From an uncultured Bacteroides sp. (GTDB taxonomy: Bacteria > Bacteroidota > Bacteroidia > Bacteroidales > UBA932): a stretch of DNA of 64,000 nt. The DNA is taken from positions 1-64,000 of the forward strand of contig CAMCGB010000004.1 in assembly GCA_945874355.1 (NCBI GenBank), read 5' to 3'. Position 1 is the first letter of the stretch, and each line of letters begins with the position of its first letter. Below are positions 1 through 8,261 of the stretch, piece after piece. The notes under the pieces were generated by a model. That model was not told the DNA's origin. It made no database searches and saw only the letters and a program-made list of their open reading frames with translations. Both the position numbers and the translations under genes were made by a program.

Positions 1-2251
1 CCTCGGCTCCGACGGTACCGTAGGTGCCAACAAGAACACCATCAAGATCATCGGTACCCACACGGACCTCTACAGCCAGGCATATTTCGACTATGACTCA
101 AAGAAGTCAGGCGGATACACCTGCTCTCACCTCAGATTCGGCAAGTCTCCCATCAAGGCTCCCTATCTGGTAGGCACTCCCGACTTCGTTGCCTGCCACG
201 TGCCTTCATATCTGGAGAAGTACGATGTGCTCAAGGGCATCAAGGAGGGTGGCAGCCTGCTGCTCAACTCTCTGTGGAACGAAGAGGAGACCCTCGAGAG
301 AATCCCTGACTTCGTTAAGGCCGTGATCGGACGCAAGAAGATAAAGCTCTACATCATCAACGCCACCAAGATTGCAGCCGAAATCGGACTCGGAGGAAGG
401 ACCAACACCATTCTCCAGAGCGCATTCTTCCGCATCAGCGGCATCATCCCCGTTGACGATGCAGTCAAGTATATGAAGGACGCCGCCCTCAAGAGCTACG
501 GCAAGAAGGGTGAGAACATCGTCAATATGAACTATGCCGCCATCGACCGCGGAGGTGAGTACATCGAGGTGAAGGTGCCTGCAGAGTGGGCTTCTATCAA
601 CGCCAAGTTCACCAATCCTCACGCCGACCGCCTCGCCACTCCTTTTGTAAAGGACATAGCTGACGTGGTGAATGCCCAGTGCGGAGATTCTCTGCCCGTA
701 AGCGCATTCCTTCCTTATCAGGACGGTACGATGCCCGCAGGTACAGCCGCCTACGAGAAGAGAGGCGTAGCCGTGAACGTACCCGTATGGGATGCAGAGA
801 AGTGTATCCAGTGCAACACCTGTGCATTTGTCTGCCCTCACGCAGCAATCCGTCCTTTCCTTCTTGAGGAGAAGGATCTCGAGGCTGCACCTCAGGGACT
901 CAAGACCGCAGAAGGCAAGGCCAACCTCAAGCAGTACAGATTCGCCATCAGCGTTTCAGTTGCCGACTGTACCGGTTGCGGCAACTGCGTGGACGTATGT
1001 CTTGCAAAGGACAAGGCCCTCAAGATGGAGTCTTATCTGGAGAATACCGCAGAGCAGGAGAACTTCGACTACCTCAACACCAAGGTGGGCTACAAGACCC
1101 CTATGGAGCCCAAGTCCAACATGAAGGCATCCCAGTTCTCACAGCCTCTGTTCGAGTTCAGCGGCGCTTGCGCAGGCTGCGGTGAGACCCCTTACATCAA
1201 GAACATCACCCAGCTCTTCGGCGACCATATGATGATTGCCAACGCTACCGGCTGCTCTTCAATCTACGGAGCATCATTCCCCGCATCGCCTTACTGCACC
1301 AACGCACACGGCCACGGACCCGCCTGGGCAAACTCCCTGTTCGAGGACTTCTGCGAGTTCGGACTTGGTATGCACCTCGGTTCAGAGCGCATTCGCCAGA
1401 CCGTCGGAAGCCTTATGAGCAAGGGCCTGAGCTGCGATTGCTGCAGCGCCGAGATGAAGGAGCTGTTCCAGAAGTGGCTCGACAACAAGAGTGACTATGC
1501 AGTGACCCGCGAGGTTGCAGACAAGCTCGTTCCTATGATGGAAGAGTGCGGATGCGAGACCTGCAAGTCGCTTCTCAAGCTCAAGAGCTACATCCCTGCC
1601 CGCAGCCAGTGGATCTTCGGTGGAGACGGAGCAAGCTACGATATCGGCTACGGCGGACTTGACCACGTGCTGGCTTCAGGAGAGAATGTGAACATCCTCG
1701 TGCTCGACACCGAGGTTTACTCCAACACCGGTGGCCAGTCATCAAAGGCCACCCCTGCAGGAGCGATTGCCAAATTTGCCGCTTCAGGCAAGAAGATCCG
1801 CAAGAAGGACCTCGGAATGATGGCTATGAGCTACGGTTATGTATATGTGGCACAGGTTGCTATGGGTGCAAGCCCCGTTCAGTACCTGAACGCCATCAAG
1901 GAGGCCGAGGCATACGACGGACCTTCACTCATCATCGCCTACGCTCCTTGTATCAACCACGGTCTGAAGGCCGGAATGGGACTCAGCCAGAAGGAGGAGA
2001 AACTGGCCGTAGAATGCGGATACTGGCATCTCTACCGCTACAACCCGACTCTCGAGGAGCAGGGCAAGAACCCGTTCTCGCTCGACTCCAAGGAGCCTGA
2101 CTGGAGCAAGTTCCAGGACTTCCTCAAGGGCGAGGTTCGATTCGCATCCCTGTACAAGCTCTTCCCTGAGAGCGCAGAGGAGCTCCTGCAGAAGACTGAG
2201 GAGTTCGCTAAGCTCAGACTCGAGACCTACAAGAGACTCGCAGGCAAATAA
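1..2251 (+). CDS. nifJ: Pyruvate:ferredoxin (flavodoxin) oxidoreductase, 3' part
   Basis: Cut by the left window edge; the reading frame is open from base 2, giving about 750 C-terminal residues of a protein usually near 1,180. The enzyme oxidises pyruvate to acetyl-CoA and CO2 and reduces ferredoxin in the cytoplasm of anaerobes. Visible are the end of the CoA-binding/gamma-like region, a two-cluster ferredoxin domain (CIQCNTCAFVCP around base 808 and CTGCGNCVDVC around base 970), and the C-terminal thiamine diphosphate domain with GDGASYDIGYGG and NTGGQSSKATPAGA. Extra Cys pairs (CAGCGE, CDCC, CGCETC) match the proximal-cluster ligands of this family. No frameshift is seen. It ends just before a strong terminator and converges on the M16 protease gene. 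Confidence 0.96.
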   Translation, partial: LGSDGTVGANKNTIKIIGTHTDLYSQAYFDYDSKKSGGYTCSHLRFGKSPIKAPYLVGTPDFVACHVPSYLEKYDVLKGIKEGGSLLLNSLWNEEETLERIPDFVKAVIGRKKIKLYIINATKIAAEIGLGGRTNTILQSAFFRISGIIPVDDAVKYMKDAALKSYGKKGENIVNMNYAAIDRGGEYIEVKVPAEWASINAKFTNPHADRLATPFVKDIADVVNAQCGDSLPVSAFLPYQDGTMPAGTAAYEKRGVAVNVPVWDAEKCIQCNTCAFVCPHAAIRPFLLEEKDLEAAPQGLKTAEGKANLKQYRFAISVSVADCTGCGNCVDVCLAKDKALKMESYLENTAEQENFDYLNTKVGYKTPMEPKSNMKASQFSQPLFEFSGACAGCGETPYIKNITQLFGDHMMIANATGCSSIYGASFPASPYCTNAHGHGPAWANSLFEDFCEFGLGMHLGSERIRQTVGSLMSKGLSCDCCSAEMKELFQKWLDNKSDYAVTREVADKLVPMMEECGCETCKSLLKLKSYIPARSQWIFGGDGASYDIGYGGLDHVLASGENVNILVLDTEVYSNTGGQSSKATPAGAIAKFAASGKKIRKKDLGMMAMSYGYVYVAQVAMGASPVQYLNAIKEAEAYDGPSLIIAYAPCINHGLKAGMGLSQKEEKLAVECGYWHLYRYNPTLEEQGKNPFSLDSKEPDWSKFQDFLKGEVRFASLYKLFPESAEELLQKTEEFAKLRLETYKRLAGK

Positions 2252-2269
2252 AGCTTTAGCTTGATAATT

Positions 2270-2304
2270 AATAAGCCGGCCCTCGCGGGTCGGCTTATTA
2301 TTTA
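2270..2304. terminator. Bidirectional intrinsic terminator between nifJ and the M16 protease gene
   Basis: A 12-bp stem (AATAAGCCGGCC / GGTCGGCTTATT, one G-U pair) with a 6-base loop lies in the 71-base gap between two convergent genes. T-rich sequence follows on the plus strand and A/T-rich sequence on the other side, so it can serve both genes. Confidence 0.85.
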
Positions 2305-2322
2305 GTGTATTGGGCTGAACTA

Positions 2323-5121
2323 TTACTCAGGTCTCATAACGAGTTCGATGAAGTTGCCGGACTCGACGAGTCTCTTTGCGGCTCTCTGCACGCCTTCCGC
2401 GCTCAAGTTCTGAAGAGCCTTCTCATACTCGCTCAAAGCATCCTCGCCATAGAGAGCGTGATTCTTCAGCACGCTTGCCCAGTAAGAAATCCTTTGCTTG
2501 CTCTCGGGGAGGTTCTTCTCAAGGTTCTTTTTCGCCTTGTCGAACTGCTCGGCGCTCACTCCCTGCTTTGCAATTTTCTCGATTCCCTCTACGCAAAGTT
2601 CGCGCAGCCTGTCGGCCTGCTCTTCATTGGTCTGGAATACCACCTGAAGCGAAATGGCCTCGTGAGGAGCCTTGCTTGCATCTGCGTATGAGCTGGCGCC
2701 ATAGGTTCCACCCTCATCCTCTCTCAGGGTCTCGACATAAACCATATCGAGGATATAGCTCAGAGCTTCCATCTCGAGTGAGAGCTGAGTGCTGTACGGG
2801 GTCTCGAGGTTATATACCTGAGCCACAGTCACCATAGGAGTCTGCATAGTGGCAGTGAAGTCGTTCTCTATCCTTCCGCTCTTTAGTCCGTCTCCCCTAT
2901 AGCTCCAGTCGCTCGTCTTGCCCTTGGGAAGAGAAGCGATGTAAGTCTCTATCATAGGAAGGACAGTCTTCTCGTCGAAGTCGCCGACTATAGTCATAAC
3001 TGCTCCATTGACACCGCTGAACAGCTGACGATAGCAGCTCTCAAGGCCCTCGAGACTCGCCTTCTGAAGGCTCTGCTCGCTTATGAGAATATGTCTGTCG
3101 CCCTGGAAAGCGGTCTGATAGAGCTCCTTGTTCAGCTTGTAGTTGGGCTGAAGTACAAGGTTGGGAAGCACAGAACGAAGCTGCTCTACACCCTGATTAT
3201 ACTCCTGGGCATCGAAACGGGGATCCGTATAGTACAGATAAGCCACCTGAAGCGCTGTCTCCAGATCCTTGGGGCTGCAGCTGCCGTTCACTCCGCTACT
3301 GTAGGTTGAGATGTATGGACTTACTGACAGGTTCTTGCCGGCAATCATCTTGCTGACCATAGTTCCTGAGTACTGAGATACTCCACTGTTCTGAACATAG
3401 AGCGAGAAGATATTGTCCTCGATGTTGTAGAGCTGCTCGTCGCTCAGAAGGCTGCTTCCTCCCTTCTTGGTGATAGAGAAGAGCACCTTATCCTTCTCCA
3501 GGTCCGAAGGCAGCAGGACTACGGTCATACCGTTGCTCAGGCTCAGCACCTTCGAAGAGTACAGGCCCTCGGAAGTCTTTTTGATTTTGCCTTTCTTTAT
3601 GGAAGCGGGATTCACAAACTGCTCGGGCACCTCCTCTCCTTCCGCACGTGCAATGTCGCTGGAGTAAACCTTGCTGATGGATGAGATTATCTCCTGTTCG
3701 CTTGGATGAGTCAGGCCTTCCCTTTCAGGCGCCACATAAAGCACCACCATATTCTTGTCTCCCGCCAGCTCTGCGACGACCTGGTTGATGACCTGAGGAG
3801 CGAGCATCTGCATAATCTGACTTGCCAGCTGATACTCCAGCTCAGGGTCCATAAAGGGAGTATTGTTGAAGAAGTTGTAAACCATAGGGTACACGAACTC
3901 GCTGTTCTTGCGGCTCTCGGCTCCCTTGGCCGCAGTCTCATAGCGGGTGAGAACGTTCTGCTTTGCCCTCTGAATCTCATCGTCGCGAAGTCCGTAACGC
4001 CTCATCCTCTCTACCTCTGTAAGCAGGGCCTCAAACGCTTCGCTGCGCTTGTCTTCCTTGCAGTTCACCGTTGCCATCACCACTTCGGATGTCTCACAGA
4101 TGGACCCTACGCCGAAGCCGGCGGAAAGGAACGGAGCATCGCTCGCTGCGGCAATATCGTTCAGCCTCTCATTCATCACATTGCCGATCACGTCCTTCAG
4201 GATGTCTTCAAGCACTGCAATCTGAGTGTTTTTGAGTTCCCTCGGAGTAGGCTCGCTCTTCCAATAAATCGAATATGATATGTTGCTGGTTTCAGGATCA
4301 GTGATGACACCCACTATGGGAGTATCGTTGTCGGGGATCTTGATAACATCCTTCTGCTTGGGATTCTCGGCTGCGGGAATGTCGGCAAAAATGCTCTTGA
4401 TCTTTGCCTCAACTTCATCCACATTCACATCTCCCACTACGATAAGAGCCTGCATATCAGGACGATACCAAGTGTGATAGAAGTTCGTCAGACTCTCAGG
4501 CTTGAAGGTCTTCAGATTCTCCTCGCTGCCTATGATGGTAGTGGTGGCATATTTGGTGTCTCCATACAGATAATGGGAACTCTTCTCGCGGGTTCTCCAG
4601 GAGGCATTGTTGCGCGAACGCTTTTCCTCCAGAATCACTCCCCTTTCCTTATCGATCTCCACAGGATCGCAGGTTACGAAGTGAGAGTAATCGTGCATAA
4701 TCAGAAGACAGGTATCGACCACAGTCTCACGCACCAGAGGAATATTGTTCAGCAGGTAGATGGTCTGCTCGACGCCGGTCATCGCGTTAACGTTGCCTCC
4801 GAACGAAGCGCCGATGCTCTCGAGCCAGTTGAGTATGCCCTTGTCGGGGAAGTTCTTAGTTCCGTTGAAGCACATATGCTCCAGGAAATGTGCAAGACCG
4901 TCCTGGTCCGGAGTCTCCTGAAGTGCTCCGACGTGGGTAGCCAGATAGAACTCGGCCCTGTTTGCGGGCTTGTCGTTGTGGCGTATATAATAGGTCATTC
5001 CATTGTCCAGCTTTCCGACCTTTGTCTGGGGGTCGTTTGGCAGTGCGGGCAGCTGCTGTCCGAATACCAAAGCAGCGGTGCTGAACAACGCCGCTGCCGT
5101 TATCACAAATTTTCTAAACAT
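2323..5121 (-). CDS. Periplasmic M16 (pitrilysin-type) zinc metalloprotease
   Basis: About 932 residues when started at the ATG at 5121. A signal peptide (MFRKFVITAAALFSTAALVFG) follows at once, so the protein is exported. The N-terminal M16 domain has the inverted zinc motif HFLEH near residue 80, with the downstream acidic residues expected of the family. A second, inactive M16-like half follows, ending in a helical domain. Such two-lobed proteins degrade peptides in the periplasm; the substrate is unknown. A start 14 codons upstream (5163) is in frame, but a promoter -7 element (5153-5160) lies inside that extension, so 5121 is preferred. It has its own promoter and lies downstream of the LysR-amidohydrolase gene. 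Confidence 0.93.
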   Translation of the reverse strand: MFRKFVITAAALFSTAALVFGQQLPALPNDPQTKVGKLDNGMTYYIRHNDKPANRAEFYLATHVGALQETPDQDGLAHFLEHMCFNGTKNFPDKGILNWLESIGASFGGNVNAMTGVEQTIYLLNNIPLVRETVVDTCLLIMHDYSHFVTCDPVEIDKERGVILEEKRSRNNASWRTREKSSHYLYGDTKYATTTIIGSEENLKTFKPESLTNFYHTWYRPDMQALIVVGDVNVDEVEAKIKSIFADIPAAENPKQKDVIKIPDNDTPIVGVITDPETSNISYSIYWKSEPTPRELKNTQIAVLEDILKDVIGNVMNERLNDIAAASDAPFLSAGFGVGSICETSEVVMATVNCKEDKRSEAFEALLTEVERMRRYGLRDDEIQRAKQNVLTRYETAAKGAESRKNSEFVYPMVYNFFNNTPFMDPELEYQLASQIMQMLAPQVINQVVAELAGDKNMVVLYVAPEREGLTHPSEQEIISSISKVYSSDIARAEGEEVPEQFVNPASIKKGKIKKTSEGLYSSKVLSLSNGMTVVLLPSDLEKDKVLFSITKKGGSSLLSDEQLYNIEDNIFSLYVQNSGVSQYSGTMVSKMIAGKNLSVSPYISTYSSGVNGSCSPKDLETALQVAYLYYTDPRFDAQEYNQGVEQLRSVLPNLVLQPNYKLNKELYQTAFQGDRHILISEQSLQKASLEGLESCYRQLFSGVNGAVMTIVGDFDEKTVLPMIETYIASLPKGKTSDWSYRGDGLKSGRIENDFTATMQTPMVTVAQVYNLETPYSTQLSLEMEALSYILDMVYVETLREDEGGTYGASSYADASKAPHEAISLQVVFQTNEEQADRLRELCVEGIEKIAKQGVSAEQFDKAKKNLEKNLPESKQRISYWASVLKNHALYGEDALSEYEKALQNLSAEGVQRAAKRLVESGNFIELVMRPE

Positions 5122-5152
5122 ATTCAAATGTAAAATGTTTCTTTTGGCGGTG

Positions 5153-5160
5153 CAAAGATA
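5153..5160 (-). promoter_or_regulatory. Promoter -7 element for the M16 protease gene
   Basis: Reads TATCTTTG on the minus strand, an exact fit to the Bacteroidota consensus TAnnTTTG, about 32 bases before the chosen ATG. No clear -33 TTTG is visible at the usual 19-21 base spacing. Confidence 0.6.
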
Positions 5161-5217
5161 CAAAAAAATCGAATAATAACACCAGTTACCTAAAAAGCTC
5201 GCAATCCACCTGCAATT

Positions 5218-6648
5218 CTACAGGACAGAGTGTATCAGGCGACCTTCGCAAAGTACAGCCTTTATGCAGGAAGAGTCTGCAGAATAGACAAAATTGGATA
5301 CCGGATTATGGCAGGGGGTCATCAGGGGGTTGTCCAGGTCCACCAATACGGCATCGGCAATTTTACCTTTAGCAATCTCTCCGGCATCTATTCCGAAAGC
5401 CCTGGCGCCGTTACAGCTTGCCCACTTGAGCACTTCACAGGCGGGAAGAAGAGTCGGATTGCCTTCAACTTTTGCCAGAAGAGCCGCGAATTTCATCTCT
5501 TCCCTCAGGTCCAGATTGTTGTTCGACGAAGCTCCGTCTGTGCCCAGGGTCACAAGACAACCGGAATCCAGCGCCAGCTCATAAGGAAAACGGCCGGAGC
5601 CGAGCTTCATATTGGAGCAGGGGCAGTGCGAGACTGTCACCTTTCTCGAGGCGAGCGTCTTCCAGTCCTTCTTGTCCACATGCACGCAGTGGGCTGCAAT
5701 CACGTCGGGGCCCAGGAACCCTATCGAATCGAGATACTGTACCGGGCTCATTCCGTGAGCTTTATAGCAGTCCTGGACTTCCTGGAGGGTCTCGCTCAGA
5801 TGTATGTGCAGACGCAGCGAATTGCGCCGGGCGAAATCGGCCGTCCTCTTGAGTTTTTCCTTGCCTACAGTGTAGATTGCGTGGGGAGCCATAACCAGCT
5901 GGATGCGGCCAGTCGGATCCTTGAAGCTGCTGACAAACTCCCTTTTCTGCTCTTCCTGCGCCTTGGTATGGTTCTCCATCACGGTGATTCCTATCGCGGC
6001 GCGAAGACCCGAATCCTGGACCTCGCGTATGGTCTGCTCGATATCGAAGTACATATCGTTGAAGAAGGTGGTCCCAGAGCGGAGCATCTCCCTGACGGCA
6101 ATACGGCTGCCTTTGAGTATATCGGCTGGAGTCAGCTTGTCCTCATAGGGCCATATATGGTCCTCGAGCCAGGTTTTCAGCGGAAGGTCGTCGGCATAGC
6201 CGCGAAGCAGGCACATCGCGGCGTGGGTGTGGGTATTGAAAAGGGACGGAAGAAGAGCAAGGCTGCCGCAGTCGATGACCCTTTGCGCCGGAGTGTCTTC
6301 CGGGCAGTCAAGGTCGGCAAACCGGCCCTTGGATATCAGCACATTGGCCCTCTTCCCGCTTTCTAGCATCACTCCCTTCAGAAGCAGGGTGTCGGGGTTG
6401 GAGAAGAGTTTGTCCAGCTCTTCATAAGCCCCCAACACCCCACGGCACTTGTCCAGAAACTCCTTGCCCCGCTCCGTCAGGCTGACCCCCGGGCGGGAAC
6501 GGAGCAGCAGCGGCGCCCCGGCATAACTTTCAAGCTCGGCGATATTCTGGCTGACCGCCGGCTGGCTGATGCCCAGCGAACGGGCGGCAAGGCTGAAACT
6601 TCCGAGCCGCGCTACGGTTTCAAACACCTTCAGTCTGAAATCTTCCAT
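5218..6648 (-). CDS. LysR-type HTH domain fused to an MtaD-like amidohydrolase
   Basis: 476 residues in one uninterrupted frame. Residues 1-82 are a typical LysR N-terminus: winged helix-turn-helix with FETVARLGSFSLAARSLGIS and QPAVSQNIAELE, then LTERG. The LysR effector-binding domain that should follow is absent. From about residue 86 there is instead a complete amidohydrolase of the methylthioadenosine/S-adenosylhomocysteine deaminase type. It has NTHTHAAM with H140 and H142, RGYADDLPL, HIHLSE with H283, AAHC with H320, and GTDGASSNNNLDL with D371, so the metal site looks intact. Inferred role: an enzyme that also binds DNA, or a regulator that senses an aminated purine or related ring. 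It starts 3 bases after the alpha/beta hydrolase gene and is probably co-transcribed with it and the ferredoxin gene. Confidence 0.9.
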   Translation of the reverse strand: MEDFRLKVFETVARLGSFSLAARSLGISQPAVSQNIAELESYAGAPLLLRSRPGVSLTERGKEFLDKCRGVLGAYEELDKLFSNPDTLLLKGVMLESGKRANVLISKGRFADLDCPEDTPAQRVIDCGSLALLPSLFNTHTHAAMCLLRGYADDLPLKTWLEDHIWPYEDKLTPADILKGSRIAVREMLRSGTTFFNDMYFDIEQTIREVQDSGLRAAIGITVMENHTKAQEEQKREFVSSFKDPTGRIQLVMAPHAIYTVGKEKLKRTADFARRNSLRLHIHLSETLQEVQDCYKAHGMSPVQYLDSIGFLGPDVIAAHCVHVDKKDWKTLASRKVTVSHCPCSNMKLGSGRFPYELALDSGCLVTLGTDGASSNNNLDLREEMKFAALLAKVEGNPTLLPACEVLKWASCNGARAFGIDAGEIAKGKIADAVLVDLDNPLMTPCHNPVSNFVYSADSSCIKAVLCEGRLIHSVL

Positions 6649-6651
6649 CTT

Positions 6652-7593
6652 CTAATGCGCCTGAAGCCAACGCTCCAGAATCTGGAAGAAGTTCTCCCTC
6701 TGCTCTCCGAGCGCGTCGCGTCCGGAATTCTCCACCGTAGTGAAGCCCCAGCCGTGACCTCCTCTTGTGAAGATGTGCAGCTCTCCCTCCACTGAATTCT
6801 TCTGCATGGCGCGGTAGTAGCGTATGCTGTTCTCAGGGGGTACTGCCCTGTCGTCTGCGCTCAAAAGAAGGATGGTGGGAGGTGTCGCGCCGCTCACCCT
6901 GTTCTCCAGCGAGTAGTACTCTACCTGCTCGCGGGTTGCCTTCGCCCCGACGAGATTAGTCCTTGTCCCCGAGTGGGTTATAAACTCTTCGAAAGTGATG
7001 ACGGGGTATATGAGCACTGAGAAATCCGGCCTTGTGACTTCATCCACAAAAAGGGTCGAAGCGCTGGCGGCAAGATGTCCTCCGGCCGAGAATCCCATCA
7101 CTCCTATCCTGTCCACTCCCCACTCTGCGGCGTGGTGGCGGCAGTAGCGGAAAGCGTTCTGGACGTCCTGCAGGGGAAGTCTGCTGTGCCCGTTAGGCAT
7201 ACGGTAGAGCACCACGCACACGGCAATGCCTCTCTTGAGGCACCAGTCGGCCACCCTTGAACCTTCGTTCACGGCAGAGCAGTTGATGTATGCTCCACCG
7301 GGGCAGACGACTATCATCTGGCCGTTACCCTTTTCGGGAAGATAGATGTCAATGTAGGCATCGTCACCAATATTTGCGACATTGCCCCTCTCGTTGACCT
7401 TGTTGCCTCCGCTCAGGCCGTTGGGCTCTATGGGGCCGAGGGTGACGGTCCTGCCGTTTTCAACTATTCCCATATCGGCTCCCTGCCCCTGGGGATAGAG
7501 CTTGAGGGTCATCGAGGGAGTGGGGAGATTGTAAGCAGATGCGCTGATAAACGCAAAAAGGGCTGCTAGAGCCCCTGTAATAAACTTTTTCAT
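6652..7593 (-). CDS. Secreted alpha/beta hydrolase (esterase/acetylesterase-like)
   Basis: 313 residues with an N-terminal signal peptide (MKKFITGALAALFAFISASAY), so periplasmic or outer-membrane associated. The alpha/beta hydrolase core has the HGG-like oxyanion segment CPGGAY, the nucleophile elbow GFSAGG, a later acidic residue in LSADDRAVPP, and the catalytic His in GGHGWG. The closest general type is the BD-FAE/Axe1-like esterase group that removes acyl groups from plant polysaccharides; the exact substrate is inferred, not shown. It sits 12 bases after the ferredoxin gene and 3 bases before the LysR-amidohydrolase gene, so all three are probably one transcript. Confidence 0.85.
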   Translation of the reverse strand: MKKFITGALAALFAFISASAYNLPTPSMTLKLYPQGQGADMGIVENGRTVTLGPIEPNGLSGGNKVNERGNVANIGDDAYIDIYLPEKGNGQMIVVCPGGAYINCSAVNEGSRVADWCLKRGIAVCVVLYRMPNGHSRLPLQDVQNAFRYCRHHAAEWGVDRIGVMGFSAGGHLAASASTLFVDEVTRPDFSVLIYPVITFEEFITHSGTRTNLVGAKATREQVEYYSLENRVSGATPPTILLLSADDRAVPPENSIRYYRAMQKNSVEGELHIFTRGGHGWGFTTVENSGRDALGEQRENFFQILERWLQAH

Positions 7594-7605
7594 TGAAGAT
7601 AAGGT

Positions 7606-7779
7606 TTACTCTTCCGGAGAGATTGCTCCCATAGGGCAAGCGCCGGCGCAAGCTCCGCAGCTGATGCAAACCTCAGGATCAATTGAATAAACATCGCCTT
7701 CTTTGATGGCCCCTGAAGGGCACTCACCCTGGCAAGTTCCACAAGCCACACAGGTGTCAGGATTGATAATGTATGCCAT
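7606..7779 (-). CDS. Small 2[4Fe-4S] ferredoxin
   Basis: 57 residues, ATG at 7779 and stop TAA at 7606-7608. The protein begins MAYIINPDTC and carries two full cluster motifs, CVACGTCQGECP and CISCGACAGACP, each of the CxxCxxCxxxCP type, so it is a classical clostridial-type bacterial ferredoxin carrying electrons in the cytoplasm. It could be the partner of the pyruvate:ferredoxin oxidoreductase encoded 5 kb away. It is the first gene of the unit that continues into the alpha/beta hydrolase and the LysR-amidohydrolase. A promoter -7 element and a perfect hairpin lie upstream. Confidence 0.93.
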   Translation of the reverse strand: MAYIINPDTCVACGTCQGECPSGAIKEGDVYSIDPEVCISCGACAGACPMGAISPEE

Positions 7780-7802
7780 AATAAATAAAATGTGTCATTT
7801 CC

Positions 7803-7817
7803 GATGCCTCAGGCATC
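7803..7817. promoter_or_regulatory. Perfect inverted repeat in the ferredoxin gene leader
   Basis: GATGCC-TCA-GGCATC: a 6-bp stem with a 3-base centre, about 11 bases downstream of the -7 element and 24 bases before the ferredoxin ATG. It could be an operator half-site pair or an mRNA hairpin; there is no direct evidence for either. Confidence 0.35.
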
Positions 7818-7827
7818 CGTATCAATG

Positions 7828-7835
7828 CAAAGTTA
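7828..7835 (-). promoter_or_regulatory. Promoter -7 element for the ferredoxin unit
   Basis: Minus strand reads TAACTTTG, an exact TAnnTTTG match, about 49 bases before the ferredoxin ATG. No clear -33 element is seen. Confidence 0.55.
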
Positions 7836-7875
7836 GTAAAAAAAAGCATATTTTCAGTGTTTGGCCGTTTTTTGT

Positions 7876-7883
7876 TATATTTG
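7876..7883 (+). promoter_or_regulatory. Promoter -7 element for the DUF1573-parE operon
   Basis: TATATTTG, an exact consensus match, ends only 5 bases before the ATG at 7889, so the transcript is probably leaderless or nearly so. Confidence 0.6.
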
Positions 7884-7888
7884 CAGAT

Positions 7889-8254
7889 ATGAAAAGTCTG
7901 ATAAGCCTTATGCTAGCCCTCGTGCTTGCATCGCAGAACCCCCTTCCGGTTCCCGACAGGAGCGTTTACGACTTCGGAACGGTCAAAGCCTCGCAGAAAG
8001 AGCTCAAATGCAGTTTCACGCTGAGCAATCCTTCCGATGCGGAACCTCTGTATATATACGCGGTGGTGAGCTCCTGCGGATGCACCAGCGTGGACTGGAC
8101 CAGGGAGGAAATCGCACCCGGGCAGGACGGGGTCATCAGCGTGACATACAGCAATGATATGGGCGAAGGGCTGTTCGACAAGAGCATCAATGTCTATACC
8201 TCGGCCCAGAAGAAGCCCTTCAAACTCCGCATCAGGGGCGTAGTAGAGAAATAA
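7889..8254 (+). CDS. Secreted DUF1573-family protein
   Basis: 121 residues: a short signal peptide (MKSLISLMLALVLASQ), then one Ig-like DUF1573 domain. Its hallmarks are the start VYDFGTVKASQ, the double-Cys motif SSCGCTSVDW, and ITVTY-like and FKLRIRGVV strands. The function of these Bacteroidota periplasmic proteins is unknown. A longer in-frame reading from 7703 exists, but it would put coding sequence across the promoter and the divergent ferredoxin gene, so the ATG at 7889 is chosen; it also gives a clean signal peptide. parE starts 7 bases after its stop, indicating an operon. Confidence 0.88.
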   Translation: MKSLISLMLALVLASQNPLPVPDRSVYDFGTVKASQKELKCSFTLSNPSDAEPLYIYAVVSSCGCTSVDWTREEIAPGQDGVISVTYSNDMGEGLFDKSINVYTSAQKKPFKLRIRGVVEK

Positions 8255-8261
8255 CAGCAAA

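Noticed and set aside
5230..6366. A 378-codon open frame on the plus strand
   Set aside because: Opposite the LysR-amidohydrolase gene, whose motifs are clear; no start signals or family match.
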